The notes under the pieces: generated by a model
Databases searched by the model: none
Told to the model about the DNA's origin: nothing
What the model saw: the letters and a program-made list of their open reading frames with translations, nothing else
Made by a program: the position numbers and the translations under genes
Source: Heloderma charlesbogerti
Lineage: Eukaryota > Chordata > Lepidosauria > Squamata > Helodermatidae
Direction: 5' to 3'
DNA length: 64,000 nt
Assembly: GCA_026122225.1 (NCBI GenBank)
Contig: JANEZZ010001904.1
Location: 992,001 to 1,056,000, forward strand
Shown: piece by piece, positions 1 through 10,527 of the stretch
Layout of the letters: every line of letters starts with the position of its first letter
Numbering within the stretch: position 1 is the first letter of the stretch

Positions 1-733
1 GTGCATGTGTGTGTGTATGAATGAATTCAAGAAGATGTTGTTTTCATCTCTATTTTGTTTATCAGCATAAGATCAAGTATACATTTTCACCACACTTAAT
101 CTAATAAACAGTGAAGAAAATGGCATTGTCAGTCATAAGCCAGAAGCAAAAAGAATAACATTAGAAGGGAATAAAACATGGGCGTAAAAACCAATGTCCA
201 ATATGGTGTACTATTAAATATAACAGACCGACACACACACACAACAGACAAAGAGAGGCGTGCTTGTGTCCTCGTGTAATAAAACTGTTGTTTAATCATC
301 AGTAACTCTTACCAGCTTTGTGTCTACTTTAATATTACTGTTTTCAATGTAAATGGAAATAAATAACACCATTTCTTCACACAAAGTTAAAAAAAAATCC
401 ATTAAGAAGGAGTGGGTCTACAAGGGGAAAATAGATTTATAACAGGTATTTGGTAAGGGTTATCTTGATTGTCAGACTTGCACTATGACATAGTTCTCAG
501 AAACAGCAGATGAGCTATTATACCTGTGCCTAGACTGTACCACTTCAGACTGCCCAAGCAGGTTAGAATGCTCTCCCATGGAGAGAAACAAAATACCCTA
601 CACATGGAAAATAAGAAATCTATGGAAGTGTATGCTTAATTTGCCTAATTTATACAAGTCACAGAATTCATATTTCCATGGAAAGGTTATATAATATATA
701 TACCATGGTGCAGAATTTTGGTTATTATCGTGT
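1..733. other. 5' flank, no gene recognised
   Basis: AT-rich DNA with a very short CA run near 231-243. I see no long open frame, RNA gene or repeat family here. It ends at the left target duplication of the BovB element. Confidence 0.6.
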
Positions 734-744
734 AGGTTAATTTT

Positions 745-3700
745 CCCCTTCATGGATCACTGCCTTGTTGTGGCAAAGGGGCTTGCGTAACTCAGTGAAG
801 CCATAAGCTACGCCGTGCAGGGCCACCCAAGACGGACAGGTCATGGCACAGAGTTCTGACAAAATGTGGTCCACTGGAGAAGGAAATGGCAACCCACTCC
901 AGTATTCTTGCCAAGAAAACCCCATGGAGCGTATCACAAGACTAAAAGATATGACGCCGGAAGATGAGCCCCTCAGGTCGGAAGGTGTCCAATATGCTAC
1001 TGGGGAAGAGCAGAGGGTATTTCCAAGTAGCGCCAGAAAGAGTGAAGCGGCTGGGCCAAACCCGACAGGACACTCAGCTGTGGATGTGTCTGGTGGTGAA
1101 AAGAAAATCCGATGCTGTAAAGAACAATATTGTTTAGGAACCTGGAATGTCAGATCAATGAATCAAGGTAAGTTGGAGGTGGTCAAACATGAGATGGCAA
1201 GATTGAACATTGACATCTTGGGAATCAGCGAACTAAAATGGACAGGCATGGGCGAATTTAATTCAGGTGACCATCATATCTACTATTGTGGGCAAGAATC
1301 CCTTAGAAGAAATGGAGTAGCACTCATAGTCAACAAAAGGGTGGGAAAAGCAGTACTGGGGTACAATCTTAAAAATGATAGAATGATCTCAGTACGAATC
1401 CAAGGCAAACCATTCAACATCACAGTAATTCAAGTCTATGCCCCAACCACTGATGCTGAAGAAGCTGAGGTTGATCGGTTCTATGAAGACCTACAACACC
1501 TTCTAGAACTAACACCAAAAAAAAGATGTCCTCTTTATCATAGGGGATTGGAATGCTAAAGCAGGAAGTCAAGAAATCACTGGGATAACAGGCAGGCATG
1601 GCCTTGGTGTACAAAATGAAGCAGGACAAAAACTAATAGAGTTTTGCCAAGAGAACATGCTGATCATAGCAAACACTCTTTTCCAACAGCACAAGAGGCG
1701 ACTCTACACATGGACATCACCAGATGGTCAATATCGAAATCAGATTGATTATGTCCTTTGCAGCCAAAGATGGAGAAGCTCCATACAGTCAGTAAAAACA
1801 AGACCTGGAGCTGACTGTGGCTCAGATCATGAGCTGCTTCTTGCAAAATTTCAGCTTAAATTGAAGAACGTAGGGAAAACCACTAAACCGTTCAGGTATG
1901 ACCTAAATCATATCCCTTATGAATATACAGTGGAGGTGAGGAATAGATTTCAGGGATTAGACCTGATAGACAGAGTGCCTGAGGAACTATGGACGGAGGT
2001 CCGTAACATTGTTCAGGAGGCAGCAACTCAATCCATCCCAAAGAAAAAGAAATGCAAGAAAGCCAAGTGGCTGTCTGATGAGGCTTTACAAGTAGCTCAC
2101 GAAAGAAGGGAAGCGAAAAGCAAGGGAGAAAGGGGAAGATATACCCAACTGAATGCAGAGTTCCAGAAAATAGCAAGGAGAGACAAGAAGGCCTTCTTAA
2201 ATGAACAACGCAAAGAAATCGAGGAAAACAACAGAATGGGAAAGACTAGAGATCTCTTCAAGAAAATTGGAGATCTCAAGGGAACGTTTTGTGCAAAGAC
2301 GGACATGATAAAGGACAAAGAAGGCAGGGACCTAACAGAAGCAGATGAGATAAAGAAGAGGTGGAAAGAATACACAGAAGAACTATACAGGAAAGATCTG
2401 AATGTCCCTGATAGCCATGATAGTGCGGTCACTGAACTTGAGCCAGACATCCTAGAGAGTGAAGTCAAGTGGGCCTTAGGAAGCATTAGTAACAACAAAG
2501 CTAGTGGAGATGACAGTATTCCAGCTGAGCTATTTAAAATCCTAAAAGATGATGCTGTTAAAGTGCTGCACTCAATATGCCAACAAATCTGGAACACTCA
2601 ACAGTGGCCACAAGACTGGAAAAGGTCAGTTTACATTCCGATTCCAAAGAAGGGCAACGCCAAAGAGTGTTCAAACTACCGCACAATTGTGCTCATTTCA
2701 CATGCCAGCAAGGTGATGCTCAAAATCCTACAAGCTAGGCTTCAGCAGTATGCGAACCGAGAACTACCGGAAGTACAAGCTGGGTTTAGAAGAGGCAGAG
2801 GAACTAGAGATCAAATCGCCAACATTCGCTGCATCATGGAGAAAGCAAGAGAATTCCAGAAAAACGTCTATTTCTGCTTCATTGACTACGCTAAAGCCTT
2901 TGATTGTGTGGATCACAACAAACTCTGGCAAATTCCTAAAGACATGGTAGTACCAGACCACCTTACCTGTCTCCTGAGAAACCTGTACGAGGGTCAAGAA
3001 GCAACAGTAAGAACCAGAGATGGAACAACCGATTGGTTCAAAATTGGGAAAGGAGTACGACAAGGCTGCATATTGTCACCCTGCTTATTTAACTTATATG
3101 CAGAGTACATCATGAGAAAAGCCAGGTTGGATGAATCAGAGGTCGGAATTAAGATTGGTGGAAGAATTATCAACAACCTCCGATATGCAGACGATACCAC
3201 CCTAATGGCAGAAAGCGAAGAGGATCTCAAGAGCCTCTTGTTGAGGGTGAAAGAGGAGAGTGCAAAAGCTGGTTTGAAACTCAACATTAAAAAAACTAAG
3301 ATCATGGCATCTGGCCCCATCACTTCCTGGCATATAGAAGGGGAGGAAATGGAAGCAGTGACAGATTTTACTTTCTTGGGCTCCAAGATCACCACAGACG
3401 GTGACTGTAGCCATGAAATTAAAAGACGCTTGCTCCTTGGGAGGAAAGCTATGGCAAACCTAGACAGCATAGTAAGAAGCAGAGACATCACCTTGCCGAC
3501 AAAGGTCCGTCTAATCAAAGCTATGGTTTTCCCAGTAGTAATGTATGGCTGTGGGAGCTGGACTATAAGGAAGGTTGAGCGCCGAAGAATTGATGCTTTC
3601 GAACTGTGGTGCTGGAGAAGACTCTTACGAGTCCCCTGGACTGCAAGGAGGTCAAATCAGTCCATCCTAAAGGAAATCAACCCTGACTGCTCATTGGAAG

Positions 3701-3966
3701 GACAGATACTGAAGCTGAAGCTCCAATATTTTGGCCACCTAATGCAAAGAGAAAACTCCCTGGAAAAGACCCTGATGCTGGGAAAGACTGAAGGCAAAAG
3801 GTGAAGGGGACGGCAGAGGATGAGATGGCTAGATAGCATCACGGATGCAATGAATATGAACTTGAGCACGCTCCGGGAGAGAGCGCAGGACAGGAAGGCC
3901 TGGCGTGCTATGGTCCATGGGGTCACGAAGAGTCGGACACGACTGAACGACTGAACAACAACAACA
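745..3966 (+). mobile_element. RTE-BovB LINE, near full length
   Basis: A 3222-bp non-LTR retrotransposon of the RTE/BovB clade. The direct repeat AGGTTAATTTT flanks it at 734-744 and 3967-3977; I read this as the target-site duplication of one insertion. The 3' end carries the typical RTE short-repeat tail (ACAACAACAACAA, about 3954-3966), not a long poly-A. The length matches full-length BovB of about 3.2 kb. The coding region holds an endonuclease followed by a reverse transcriptase. BovB is abundant in squamates and is known for horizontal transfer among vertebrates, which supports a reptilian host. The perfect duplication and few coding lesions point to a fairly recent insertion. Confidence 0.93.
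843..3954 (+). pseudogene. BovB ORF: endonuclease plus reverse transcriptase, two lesions
   Basis: The reading frame runs 843-1524, shifts, and continues to the natural TGA at 3952-3954. The N-terminal part is an apurinic-type endonuclease: LGTWNVRS near 1135, GDWNAK near 1543-1560, and Ser-Asp-His at 1822-1830. The RT domain follows: AFDCVDH near 2896-2916, KGVRQGCILSP near 3049-3081, and the catalytic YADD at 3184-3195. Two lesions are visible. The A run after ACC at 1517-1524 has eight As where seven would keep the frame. A TGA at 3802-3804 sits where the second BovB copy in this window has AGA. All key catalytic motifs remain, so this copy died recently. The RT normally copies its own RNA into nicked target DNA in the nucleus. 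Confidence 0.9.
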
Positions 3967-4227
3967 AGGTTAATTTTGGAGAAAGAAGGCAAGTACACAC
4001 AGCCCTGCTCTTGGCCAAACAGAACACAGAGGAACTACAATAATAACAGTGTTAGCATTTCATCCCCAACTTTGACCTTGCTCCATTTATTACTGTATCA
4101 CCATTCTGAATTTCTACAGTCAGCAGAATGAAGTAATAAAGGTTTTCCTGGCTGGTACCATTCCAGGCCACAGGGTTGCACGTCTGAATGCTCCCCCACC
4201 AAAAAGAACCTCCTTCACTTCCCTGCA

Positions 4228-4395
4228 CATGTAGGCAGCTGTGAAGTGGCCCACTGGTAGAGCCAATGCTTTGTCTGGAGGAGGTTCAATCCATAGCATC
4301 TCTGGCTGAAGGGTCTCAGGTAGCAGGGCCTTGGAGAGCTGCTGCCTGTTAGAATAGACAAGACAGCACTGGGCTAGATAGATCAATGATCAAGC
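4228..4395 (+). mobile_element. tRNA-derived SINE (Ala-tRNA-like head)
   Basis: An A-box-like stretch (GGCCCACTGGTAGAGC) and a B-box (GGTTCAATCC) are spaced as in a tRNA. A SINE body follows, ending near TAGATAGATCAATGATC. It resembles two other copies in this window (22503 and 49336). It is a retroposon, not a tRNA gene: the acceptor stem is absent and the body is much longer. Confidence 0.7.
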
Positions 4396-4522
4396 ACCTA
4401 ATAAGACAGCTCCTTGTATCCTCTAAAACAGGACATGGGGGATTCTCTCAACCCTCTTCCATTTAGTAAAGCCTTCCCCAGCTCCAGTCCTTCCAGGTGT
4501 TTTGGCCTATATTATTTTCTAC

Positions 4523-4958
4523 TAGGGATGTCAGACAATTCCGCCACGGATCTCAGGGAGGCCGAATGCCAGTGCATTCGGCCCCCCTAAATTGGTGGCA
4601 GAACGGCCTGCCACCCCCCCGCCACCCCCCTGGGACGAGACTTACCTGGGGTGGATCTTCCGGGCGGTGGCAGCTCCGGCGGCGGTGCGGTGGTGGTGGC
4701 TGCGGCCGCCGGTCTTCCAACTGGCTGCCGCCGCCGCCATTTCCAGTTAAAAAAAAAAAAAGACGTGATAGGCTATGTAAATTTTTATGTAGCCTATCAC
4801 GTCTGACTTAAAAACAACAACCACAACACGCGTACGCAAATGGCGGCGGCCACGGCCGCCGCCATTTGCGTTCCTTATTTTTGCCCTCTTAATCTATGTA
4901 AATATTTACGTAGACTATGACGGTGAAAATAAAGGGCAATGCATATAGCATAGCCTTG
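4523..4958. mobile_element. hAT-like foldback element, right end missing
   Basis: It starts TAGGGATGTCAGA like the complete copies at 7664 and 58227. It has the same modules in order: a GC-rich segment, the TACGTA hairpin at 4763-4802, the ATGGCGGCGGC palindrome at about 4838-4872, and the start of the next hairpin module near 4890-4925. Homology stops near 4958 without a CATCCCTA end, so this copy is truncated against the CR1 fragment that follows. Confidence 0.75.
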
Positions 4959-4959
4959 A

Positions 4960-5479
4960 GGTTCAAATTGCTAAAGGCAAATAAATATTTATCTAAATGC
5001 ACCAGGACCAGGAGCAGTAAATTAGCCAGGGAGGTGATAGGACCTTTGGATAGCAAAGGGCTGAAAGGGGTGCCAAAGGAAGAAAGGGATGCTACAGGCA
5101 ACCACATCAGTTTTCGTTGTGGAAGATGACGAAGAGAAAGCCACATCTTGTTTTTGAGGAGGGCATCTGGGAAACTATGTGAGACAGAAGCAACAAAGGA
5201 TAAAGTTTTAAACTAATTGACAAACTGCACACTAAAAGTCAGTGAAGACAGATGGCACTCACCCAAGAGTTCTTAAAGAACTCAAATGTGAAAGTGCTGA
5301 ACTTCTAACAAAAATATGTACATCATTAAAATCAGCCTCCTTACCAAAGGACTGGAGGGTAGCCAATGTCATATCTTCTCTTTTTTTAACAGATCCAAAG
5401 GGGATCTGGAAATTACAAAACTGTCTGCCTAACTTGTTCTACATAAACCAGTAGAAAGCATTATTAAATGTATCACTAA
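4960..5479 (+). mobile_element. CR1 LINE fragment 1 (reverse transcriptase region)
   Basis: Broken reading frames include DGTHPRVLKELKCESAELL and LPKDWRVANV, followed in another frame by GNYKTVCLTCST. This is the order DG-HPRVL, DWR-ANV, NYR-V-LT seen in CR1-clade reverse transcriptases. Stops and frameshifts show an old copy. The fragment ends at the left target duplication of the next hAT element, and the same LINE appears to continue at 7088. Confidence 0.7.
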
Positions 5480-6173
5480 TAGGGATGTCAGAGAATTCAG
5501 CGATGGATCTCAGTGAGGCTGAATGCCAGTGCATTCGGCCCCCCGAAATCTGTCACGGAACGAAGCCCCCGCCCCCCCAACCCACGAAAGGCGTTCGGGA
5601 CGAAGTCCCCACCGCCCCCAACCCACAAAAGGCACACGAAATGGAGCACTTATCTGCTCCCATCCACGCTGCTTTGCGAATGGCGGCCGACTTGCGGACA
5701 CCATTTGCTTCCTCTTCATAGCCGTGATAGGCTACGTAAATACTTACGTAGCCGATCACGGCTAATGCAGGGACATCATTTGCATCCCTGCAGAGGCCGT
5801 GATAGGCTACGTAAGTATGTACGTAGCCTATGATGGTAGGGGGGAAAAAAACAATGTAAGCAAATGGTGGCAGCTACTGTAAATATTTACATACACTATC
5901 ACGGCTAAATACAGGGACGCAAATGGCAGCGGCTACGACAGCCACCCTTTGCTCCCTGCAGGGCTGCCCAGTGGTTGGATGTCCAGTTGCGGGCAGCCGG
6001 AGCCAGCCGGCGGCTCCACAGCTTGGCCACGGAGCGAAGCCGGCCCAGCAGGATTCTGGGGGGGAGGACAGGATCGCCTCCCCCCCGTCGAGGATTCCAG
6101 GGGGAGGGATGGAGCACCTCCCCCCCCCAGCGGAAACAGAACGGAATGGAAGGTAAGTGTTCCGTCCATCCTT
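5480..6173. mobile_element. hAT-like foldback element A
   Basis: It begins TAGGGATGTCAGAGAATTC and ends GTTCCGTCCATCCTTA. It contains the end module with GAATGCCAGTGCATTCGG (a small palindrome), hairpins of the TACGTA type at 5727-5761 and about 5795-5833, and a GC-rich right part. Left flank ATCACTAA (5472-5479) and right flank ATCGCTA (6174-6180) look like the two target copies, with one mismatch. It carries no coding sequence, so it would depend on a transposase encoded elsewhere. Confidence 0.78.
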
Positions 6174-6359
6174 AATCGCTAGGGATGTACGAAAGGGACT
6201 TACCTTGTACCGCAGCTTGCTTCGCGGTGGGGGGGAGGCGCTTTGCTTCTCCCCCTGACGTTCAGGCAGGGAGGGGAGGCGCCCTGCCTCGCCCAGCCGA
6301 AATTCAAGCCGGGGGGGGAGGCGCCCCGTCTCCCCGGCCGTGAAAGAAAAAGTGAAAAA

Positions 6360-6835
6360 AAAAACGTGATAGGCTACGTAACGATTTACGTAGCCTATCA
6401 CGGCTAGATTTCCAAAGTCAGCCATGATAGGCTACGTTAATCGTCACGTAGCGTATCATGGGTGACTTTGGGGGGGAAAAAAGCGCATACACAAATGGCG
6501 GTGGCCCATGGGCGCCACCATTTGCGTTCCTTATTTTGGCACGTCTAGTCTATGTAAAGATTTACGTAGACTATGGCAAAAATAAGGGAACGCTATTTGC
6601 GTTGCCCTTATTTTCGCTGTAGTCTACATAAATCTTTACGTAGATTAGACGTGCCAAACTAAGGAACACAAATGGTGGCGCCCATGGGCCGCCGCCATTT
6701 GCGTACGCGCTTTTTTTTTTTTTTCAAAGTCACCCGTGATAGGCTACGTGACAATTTACATAGCCTATCACGGCTGACTTTGGAAATCTAGCAGTGATAG
6801 GCTACGTAAATCATCACATAGCCTATCACGGGTGT
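6360..6835. repeat. Palindrome of palindromes inside element B
   Basis: The left arm (about 6360-6595) is the approximate reverse complement of the right arm (about 6596-6835), centred near GGGAACGCTATTTGCGTTGC. Each arm itself contains two TACGTA hairpins, one ATGGCGG palindrome and one CTACGTAAA hairpin. A single strand could fold either as one long hairpin of about 475 nt or as a row of short hairpins. Confidence 0.8.
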
Positions 6836-6857
6836 GTGTGTGTGTGTGTGTGTGTGT
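6832..6857. repeat. (GT)n microsatellite
   Basis: A run of about 13 GT units directly after the last hairpin of element B. It probably grew from the GGGTG junction inside the transposon. Confidence 0.95.
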
Positions 6858-7087
6858 TTACTTTTTTATTTTGTAATGGCAGTGGCAGCAGCCGGTCAGG
6901 AGACCGGCCGCCGCCCCCGCCGAAACGCCGCCGGGACCTGCCGCTGAGAGGGACATTCGGCCACAGTAAGTCCCATCCCGGGGGGGCGCGGGGGGCCGGC
7001 GGAGAATTTCCCCAACACTTTCGGGGGGCCAAATGCCTCGGCGCTCGGCCTCCCGAAGATTCGTGGAGAAATTCTCCGCCATCCCTA

Positions 7088-7262
7088 TATCGCTAAATAC
7101 TGTATATAGAAGAGCAAGCTTTGCAGGAAACTAAACAGCCTGGCCTCATCAACCATTTGGAGTTCTTTGGGACTGTCAACACGATGGGGAAATCTGATAG
7201 ATGTTATCTGCTAGAACTTCCAAAAAACTTTTGACTTAGTCCCTCACCAAATGGTCACAAGA
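7088..7262 (+). mobile_element. CR1 LINE fragment 2 (RT region continued)
   Basis: Shifted frames give pieces such as LIDVI, then FQKTFDLVPHQM, matching the VDVIYLDFQKAFDTVPH block of CR1 reverse transcriptases. This block follows the one at 4960-5479 in LINE order, so both are one element split by hAT elements A and B. Confidence 0.65.
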
Positions 7263-7267
7263 TACTA

Positions 7268-7425
7268 AAGGGCTGGATGTGCCCGATCTCATCTGATCTT
7301 GGAAACTAAGCAGGGCCAGCCCTGGTTAGTACTTGGATGAGAGACCGCCTCAGGCTTCCTGCACTGAGCAGGGGGTTGGACTCGATGGTCTTGTAGGCCC
7401 CTTCCAATCCTATGATTCTATGATA
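7268..7425 (+). mobile_element. Chimeric SINE: 5S rRNA head, CR1 tail
   Basis: About 7279-7350 matches the internal part of vertebrate 5S rRNA: GATCTCATCTGATCTTGG, AACTAAGCAGGG, then CCTGGTTAGTACTTGGATG and GAGACCGCC. These are the A-box, intermediate element and C-box of the internal Pol III promoter. From about 7353 it changes to a CR1 LINE 3' end: CACTGAGCAGGGGGTTGGAC, then GGCCCCTTCCAATCCTATGA with the usual ATTCTATGA terminal repeat. The start AAAGGGCTGGATG is shared with the copy at 25226-25392, so the junctions are inherited and not chance. It is probably transcribed by Pol III and copied by CR1 machinery (inference). Confidence 0.8.
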
Positions 7426-7456
7426 AATAGACAGGTCTTCTAGTGCATCTTTAACA

Positions 7457-7591
7457 CAGGGGTGGGCAGAAGGTAGATCTCCAGATGTTTTAGACTTCAA
7501 CTACCAGCATTCTTGACCACTGACCATGCTGGCAGGGCTTCTGGGAGTTGAAGTCCAAAAAATCTGGAGATCCACCTTCTGCCCACCACTC
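7457..7591. mobile_element. hAT-like foldback MITE (CAGGGGTGGGC)
   Basis: The terminal inverted repeat CAGGGGTGGGCAGAAGG pairs with CCTTCTGCCCACCACTC, and the arms are complementary almost to the centre. Flanks CTTTAACA (7449-7456) and TTTTAACA (7592-7599) are an 8-bp duplication with one mismatch. It has no coding capacity. Confidence 0.8.
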
Positions 7592-7599
7592 TTTTAACA

Positions 7600-7663
7600 A
7601 GTCAAAGAGGATAGAAATAAATGGACAGTTTTCACAATGAGAGGAATTAAGCAGTTGGGCTGA
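7600..7663 (+). mobile_element. CR1 LINE fragment 3
   Basis: A 64-bp stretch between two transposons. One frame gives NGQFSQ-EELSSW, resembling the segment before the GVPQGS motif in CR1. It appears to continue at 8563, where GS-LYW and ALFN are readable. The identification rests on position and weak similarity. Confidence 0.45.
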
Positions 7664-8562
7664 TAGGGATGTCAGAGAATTCCACCACGGATCTCGCCAC
7701 TGGCATTTGGCCCCCCAAACTCCGTGGAGGAATGGCCTGCCCCCCCGCACCCCCCCGCAGATCCCCCCCGGGATGAGACTCACCTGGGGCGGATCTTCCA
7801 GGCAGCGGCAGCTCCGGCGGCGGCGGCCGCTGGTCTTCTGACCGGCCGCCGCCACCACCATTTCCAGGCTTGCCTTGTGTAAAAAAAAAGTCGTGATAGG
7901 CTACGTAAATCTTTACGTAGCCTATCATGGTTGGGTGGGTTTAAAAAACAAACAAACCCGCGTACGCAAATGGCGGCGGCTACGGCCGCCGCCATTTGCG
8001 TTCCTTCTTTTTATCGTCTTAATCTACGTAAATATTTATGTAGACTATGACGGTGAAAATAAAGGGGAACGCAAATCGCGTAGCGGGCGCTATTTGCGTC
8101 CACTTTTGATTCACCATTTTAGCCTACGTAAAGATTTACGTAGGCTAAAATGGGGAATCAAAAAGGGACGCAAATAGTGCCCGCTATGCTATTTGCATTC
8201 CCCTTTATTTTCGCCGTCATAGTCTACGTAAATATTTACGTAGATTAAGATGGCCAAAAAGAAGGAAAGCAAATGGCAGCGGCCGTAGCTGCCGCCATTT
8301 GCGTACGCGGTTTTTTCTTTTTTACCCAGAGACCTTCGCGGCCGGAAATCCGGCTGCGGACGGGCCTGGCCGGGCCGGGCCTGGCCTGGCCTGGCCGGCT
8401 GCTCCGCGGAGCTGCCGTGGAGCACAGCTGGCCGTTCGAGGATTCCAGGGGGAGGAACGGAGCGCCTCCCGCCCCGGCCAGGATTCTGGTGGGAGGGACG
8501 GAACGCACCCCCCCACACCATCAACATAATCCACAAAAGGTAAATCACTTTTGTACATCCCT
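7664..8562. mobile_element. hAT-like foldback element C
   Basis: It begins TAGGGATGTCAGAGAATTCC and ends CTTTTGTACATCCCT. The flanks TGGGCTGA and TGGGCAAG share only five of eight bases, so the target duplication is decayed. Modules: GC-rich end, TACGTA hairpin (7893-7927), ATGGCGGCGGC palindrome (7967-8002), then a central inverted repeat and a GC-rich right part. It interrupts the old CR1 LINE. Confidence 0.8.
7965..8305. repeat. Hierarchical inverted repeat in element C
   Basis: The arms are about 7965-8132 and 8133-8305, centred on CCTACGTAAAGATTTACGTAGG. Each arm holds an ATGGC palindrome, a CTACGTAAATATTTACGTAG-type hairpin and a GCAAATAGCG unit in mirrored order. Confidence 0.8.
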
Positions 8563-9432
8563 TGGGCAAGGCAGTAATTTGTATTGGAACTAGCACTATT
8601 TAACTTACTCATAAAATGGTCTGGAATTGGGGTATGCAATGAGGTAGCCAAGTTTGCATCAAATTATTCAGGATAGTGAAATCCAAAGCCATTGTGAAGA
8701 ACTTGGATCTCTCCACATTGGGCAAGCAAATGGCAAACAAGATACAGTGTCAGTTCGGAATTGGCTGTGATTAGACAGGAAATAGATCTTGAGGTTGTAG
8801 TGGACAGCTCACTGAAAATATTAACTCAGAATGCAGTGAAAAAGGCAAGTTCAGGAAAGCAACTAAAAATAGAACTAATCATACTGCAATACCATTATAT
8901 AAAATTATAAATATATGGTGAACCCACATTTGAAATACTGTGTACAGCTAGTCAACCCACCTCAAAGAAGATATGATGAAGCTGGGAAATGTGCCAAAAA
9001 AAAGACAACCAAGATTATTTTGATGGCTTGGAGCAGCTTTGCCACACCAAAGGGGGTTTGGGGCTTTTAGTTTAAGTGGGGGGTGGGGGAGACAACAGAG
9101 GGAGGGCATGTTAGAGGTTAGAAATTTATGAATGGTATGAAGAGAGTGAATACAGGGTTTTCTGTCTCTCAGTTAATACTAGAGCTCTGGGTGGCCCAGT
9201 GAAATTAATTAATCAATCAACAGGTCCAGAACAGACAAAAAGAAGTACTGTTTCATGCAAGACACAGCTGAGCTGATAGAATCCACAGCCACTGTGTCTG
9301 GAAGCACTTGATGACTTTCAAAAAGGGTTGACAGATTCATGGAGGAGTGTTCAGGGTCTGTTAGCGATGGTAATCACGTGTTGGAGGGCTAGATGGAACC
9401 TTGGCCTGATCTCGCAAGGTTCCTCTTCTGTG
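8563..9432 (+). mobile_element. CR1 LINE fragment 4 (C-terminus and 3' UTR)
   Basis: Broken frames include HLKYCVQLVNPP and a following QRRYDEAGK-like stretch, corresponding to the HLEYCVQFWSP block near the C-terminus of CR1 RT. The last part (about 9240-9432) matches a CR1 3' UTR: a mutated GATTCATGGAGGAG, then GGAGGGCTAGATGGAACCTT and CCTGATCTCGCAAGGTTCC. The same UTR type occurs on the minus strand at 33757 and 61504. Confidence 0.65.
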
Positions 9433-9561
9433 GTGTTAGTGGTAATAATATTGATACTTCTTGGCACATACCCATCGTGATCCTCACAATGACGAGTAAG
9501 GGAGGTCTAGGTCTCTCAGTGCTACTATTATTTTTATAGTGCAAATGGGGGATAAGGGCTA

Positions 9562-9636
9562 GTGCAGCCTTCCCCAACCTGGTTCTCTCCAGGTGTGTTG
9601 AACTACAACTCCCATCATCCCCAGCCACCTAAGCCC
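9562..9636. mobile_element. Half of a CAGCCTTCCCCAACC foldback MITE
   Basis: GCAGCCTTCCCCAACCTGG followed by CTACAACTCCCATCATCC is the left arm of the MITE found complete at 38700-38835. The right arm is missing; a C/T-rich stretch follows. Confidence 0.65.
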
Positions 9637-9700
9637 TCCCCCCCCTCCGCCCTCCCCCCAGAGTGAGCTCATGACAGAAGTGAGATTTCAGCCGGGAATA

Positions 9701-9734
9701 TGCGTGCGTGTGTGTGTGTGTGTATACACACACA
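9701..9734. repeat. (GT)n-TATA-(CA)n palindrome
   Basis: TGCGTGCG and a GT run turn at GTATAC into a CA run, making a self-complementary alternating purine-pyrimidine tract at the edge of the CpG island. Confidence 0.9.
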
Positions 9735-10527
9735 TAGCTTCACAGCTCGGTCTATACAACAACTAGTTCTTCTTCTTAAGGGCTTGTGAATGCACTACGC
9801 CGCTCTTCAGAGATCGACCCCTTGAAGCCGGCTTTGGGGAGGAATCCCACGCCAAAGGACGGTCGCCGCCTCGCTCTTGGCTCCTCCCGCCACACGCACA
9901 CGCTCCTCTTGACACGCAGCCGCAGGAGGAGCGGAAAGACTCCACGAACTACCGCCTGGGCTGGGAATCATTCAGGATCCGATCAGAAACCAAAGCACAC
10001 CGCCCCGGCGGCGGCGCCCCCTGCCCCGCCCGCGATCCCCTCCTCCCATCCCGAGGGGGGGCTGCCTAGATCATTTATTTATCTTTGTGCGCAATAAAGA
10101 CGCAGCCATCACCGGGCTTGAGAAGGGGGAGGTGGCTTCCTTCCTTGCCAAGACAGCAGCCCCCTCCCCATGCACACTTCTCTCTCTTTCTCTCCCCCCG
10201 CCCCATATACTGCAATACGAATACACAATCGCGCTGAAAACGGAGGCTGCAAAAGGGGCTTGGGACACCGCCTTGAACGTCTCCCTCTCTTCCCCTGGTC
10301 TCATTGCCTGGGAGGATCCACATCCTCATCCCCGATTATGATGGGTAATTTTTTTCTCCCCCTCCCTCTCCAATTTTAGGCACGGGCGTGTGATTTTTCT
10401 CCCCCTCCCCGCTTCATGCAGCCTTTGGCACTCCTGTATTTTTATGCTTAATATTCCGGAACCGGCGTTAGTTTCCTTCTGCTGCTGCTTGGACTACTTG
10501 GGAGGGATGTGGGGCGGCTGCTGGTCG

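Larger units (their letters stand above)
6180..7087. mobile_element. hAT-like foldback element B
   Basis: It starts TAGGGATGTACGAAAGG and ends GAAATTCTCCGCCATCCCTA. It abuts element A, separated only by ATCGC, and is followed by TATCGCTAA, which again resembles the A target site. B therefore seems to have landed in the right target duplication of A. The interior holds four TACGTA hairpins (about 6366-6402, 6423-6460, 6737-6774, 6795-6830) and a large inverted repeat. A GT microsatellite occupies 6832-6857. No open frame resembling a transposase is present. Confidence 0.82.

Noticed and set aside
2097..2597. Minus-strand open frames within both BovB copies
   Set aside because: They are antisense shadows of the RT coding frame and recur in both copies because of shared ancestry.
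7268..7350. Possible functional 5S rRNA gene
   Set aside because: The 5' part of 5S rRNA is absent, no T-run terminator follows, and it is joined to a CR1 tail.
5480..8562. CRISPR-like array, because short palindromes recur
   Set aside because: Units are not regularly spaced, spacers are not unique, and the setting is a vertebrate intergenic region with transposon ends and target duplications.
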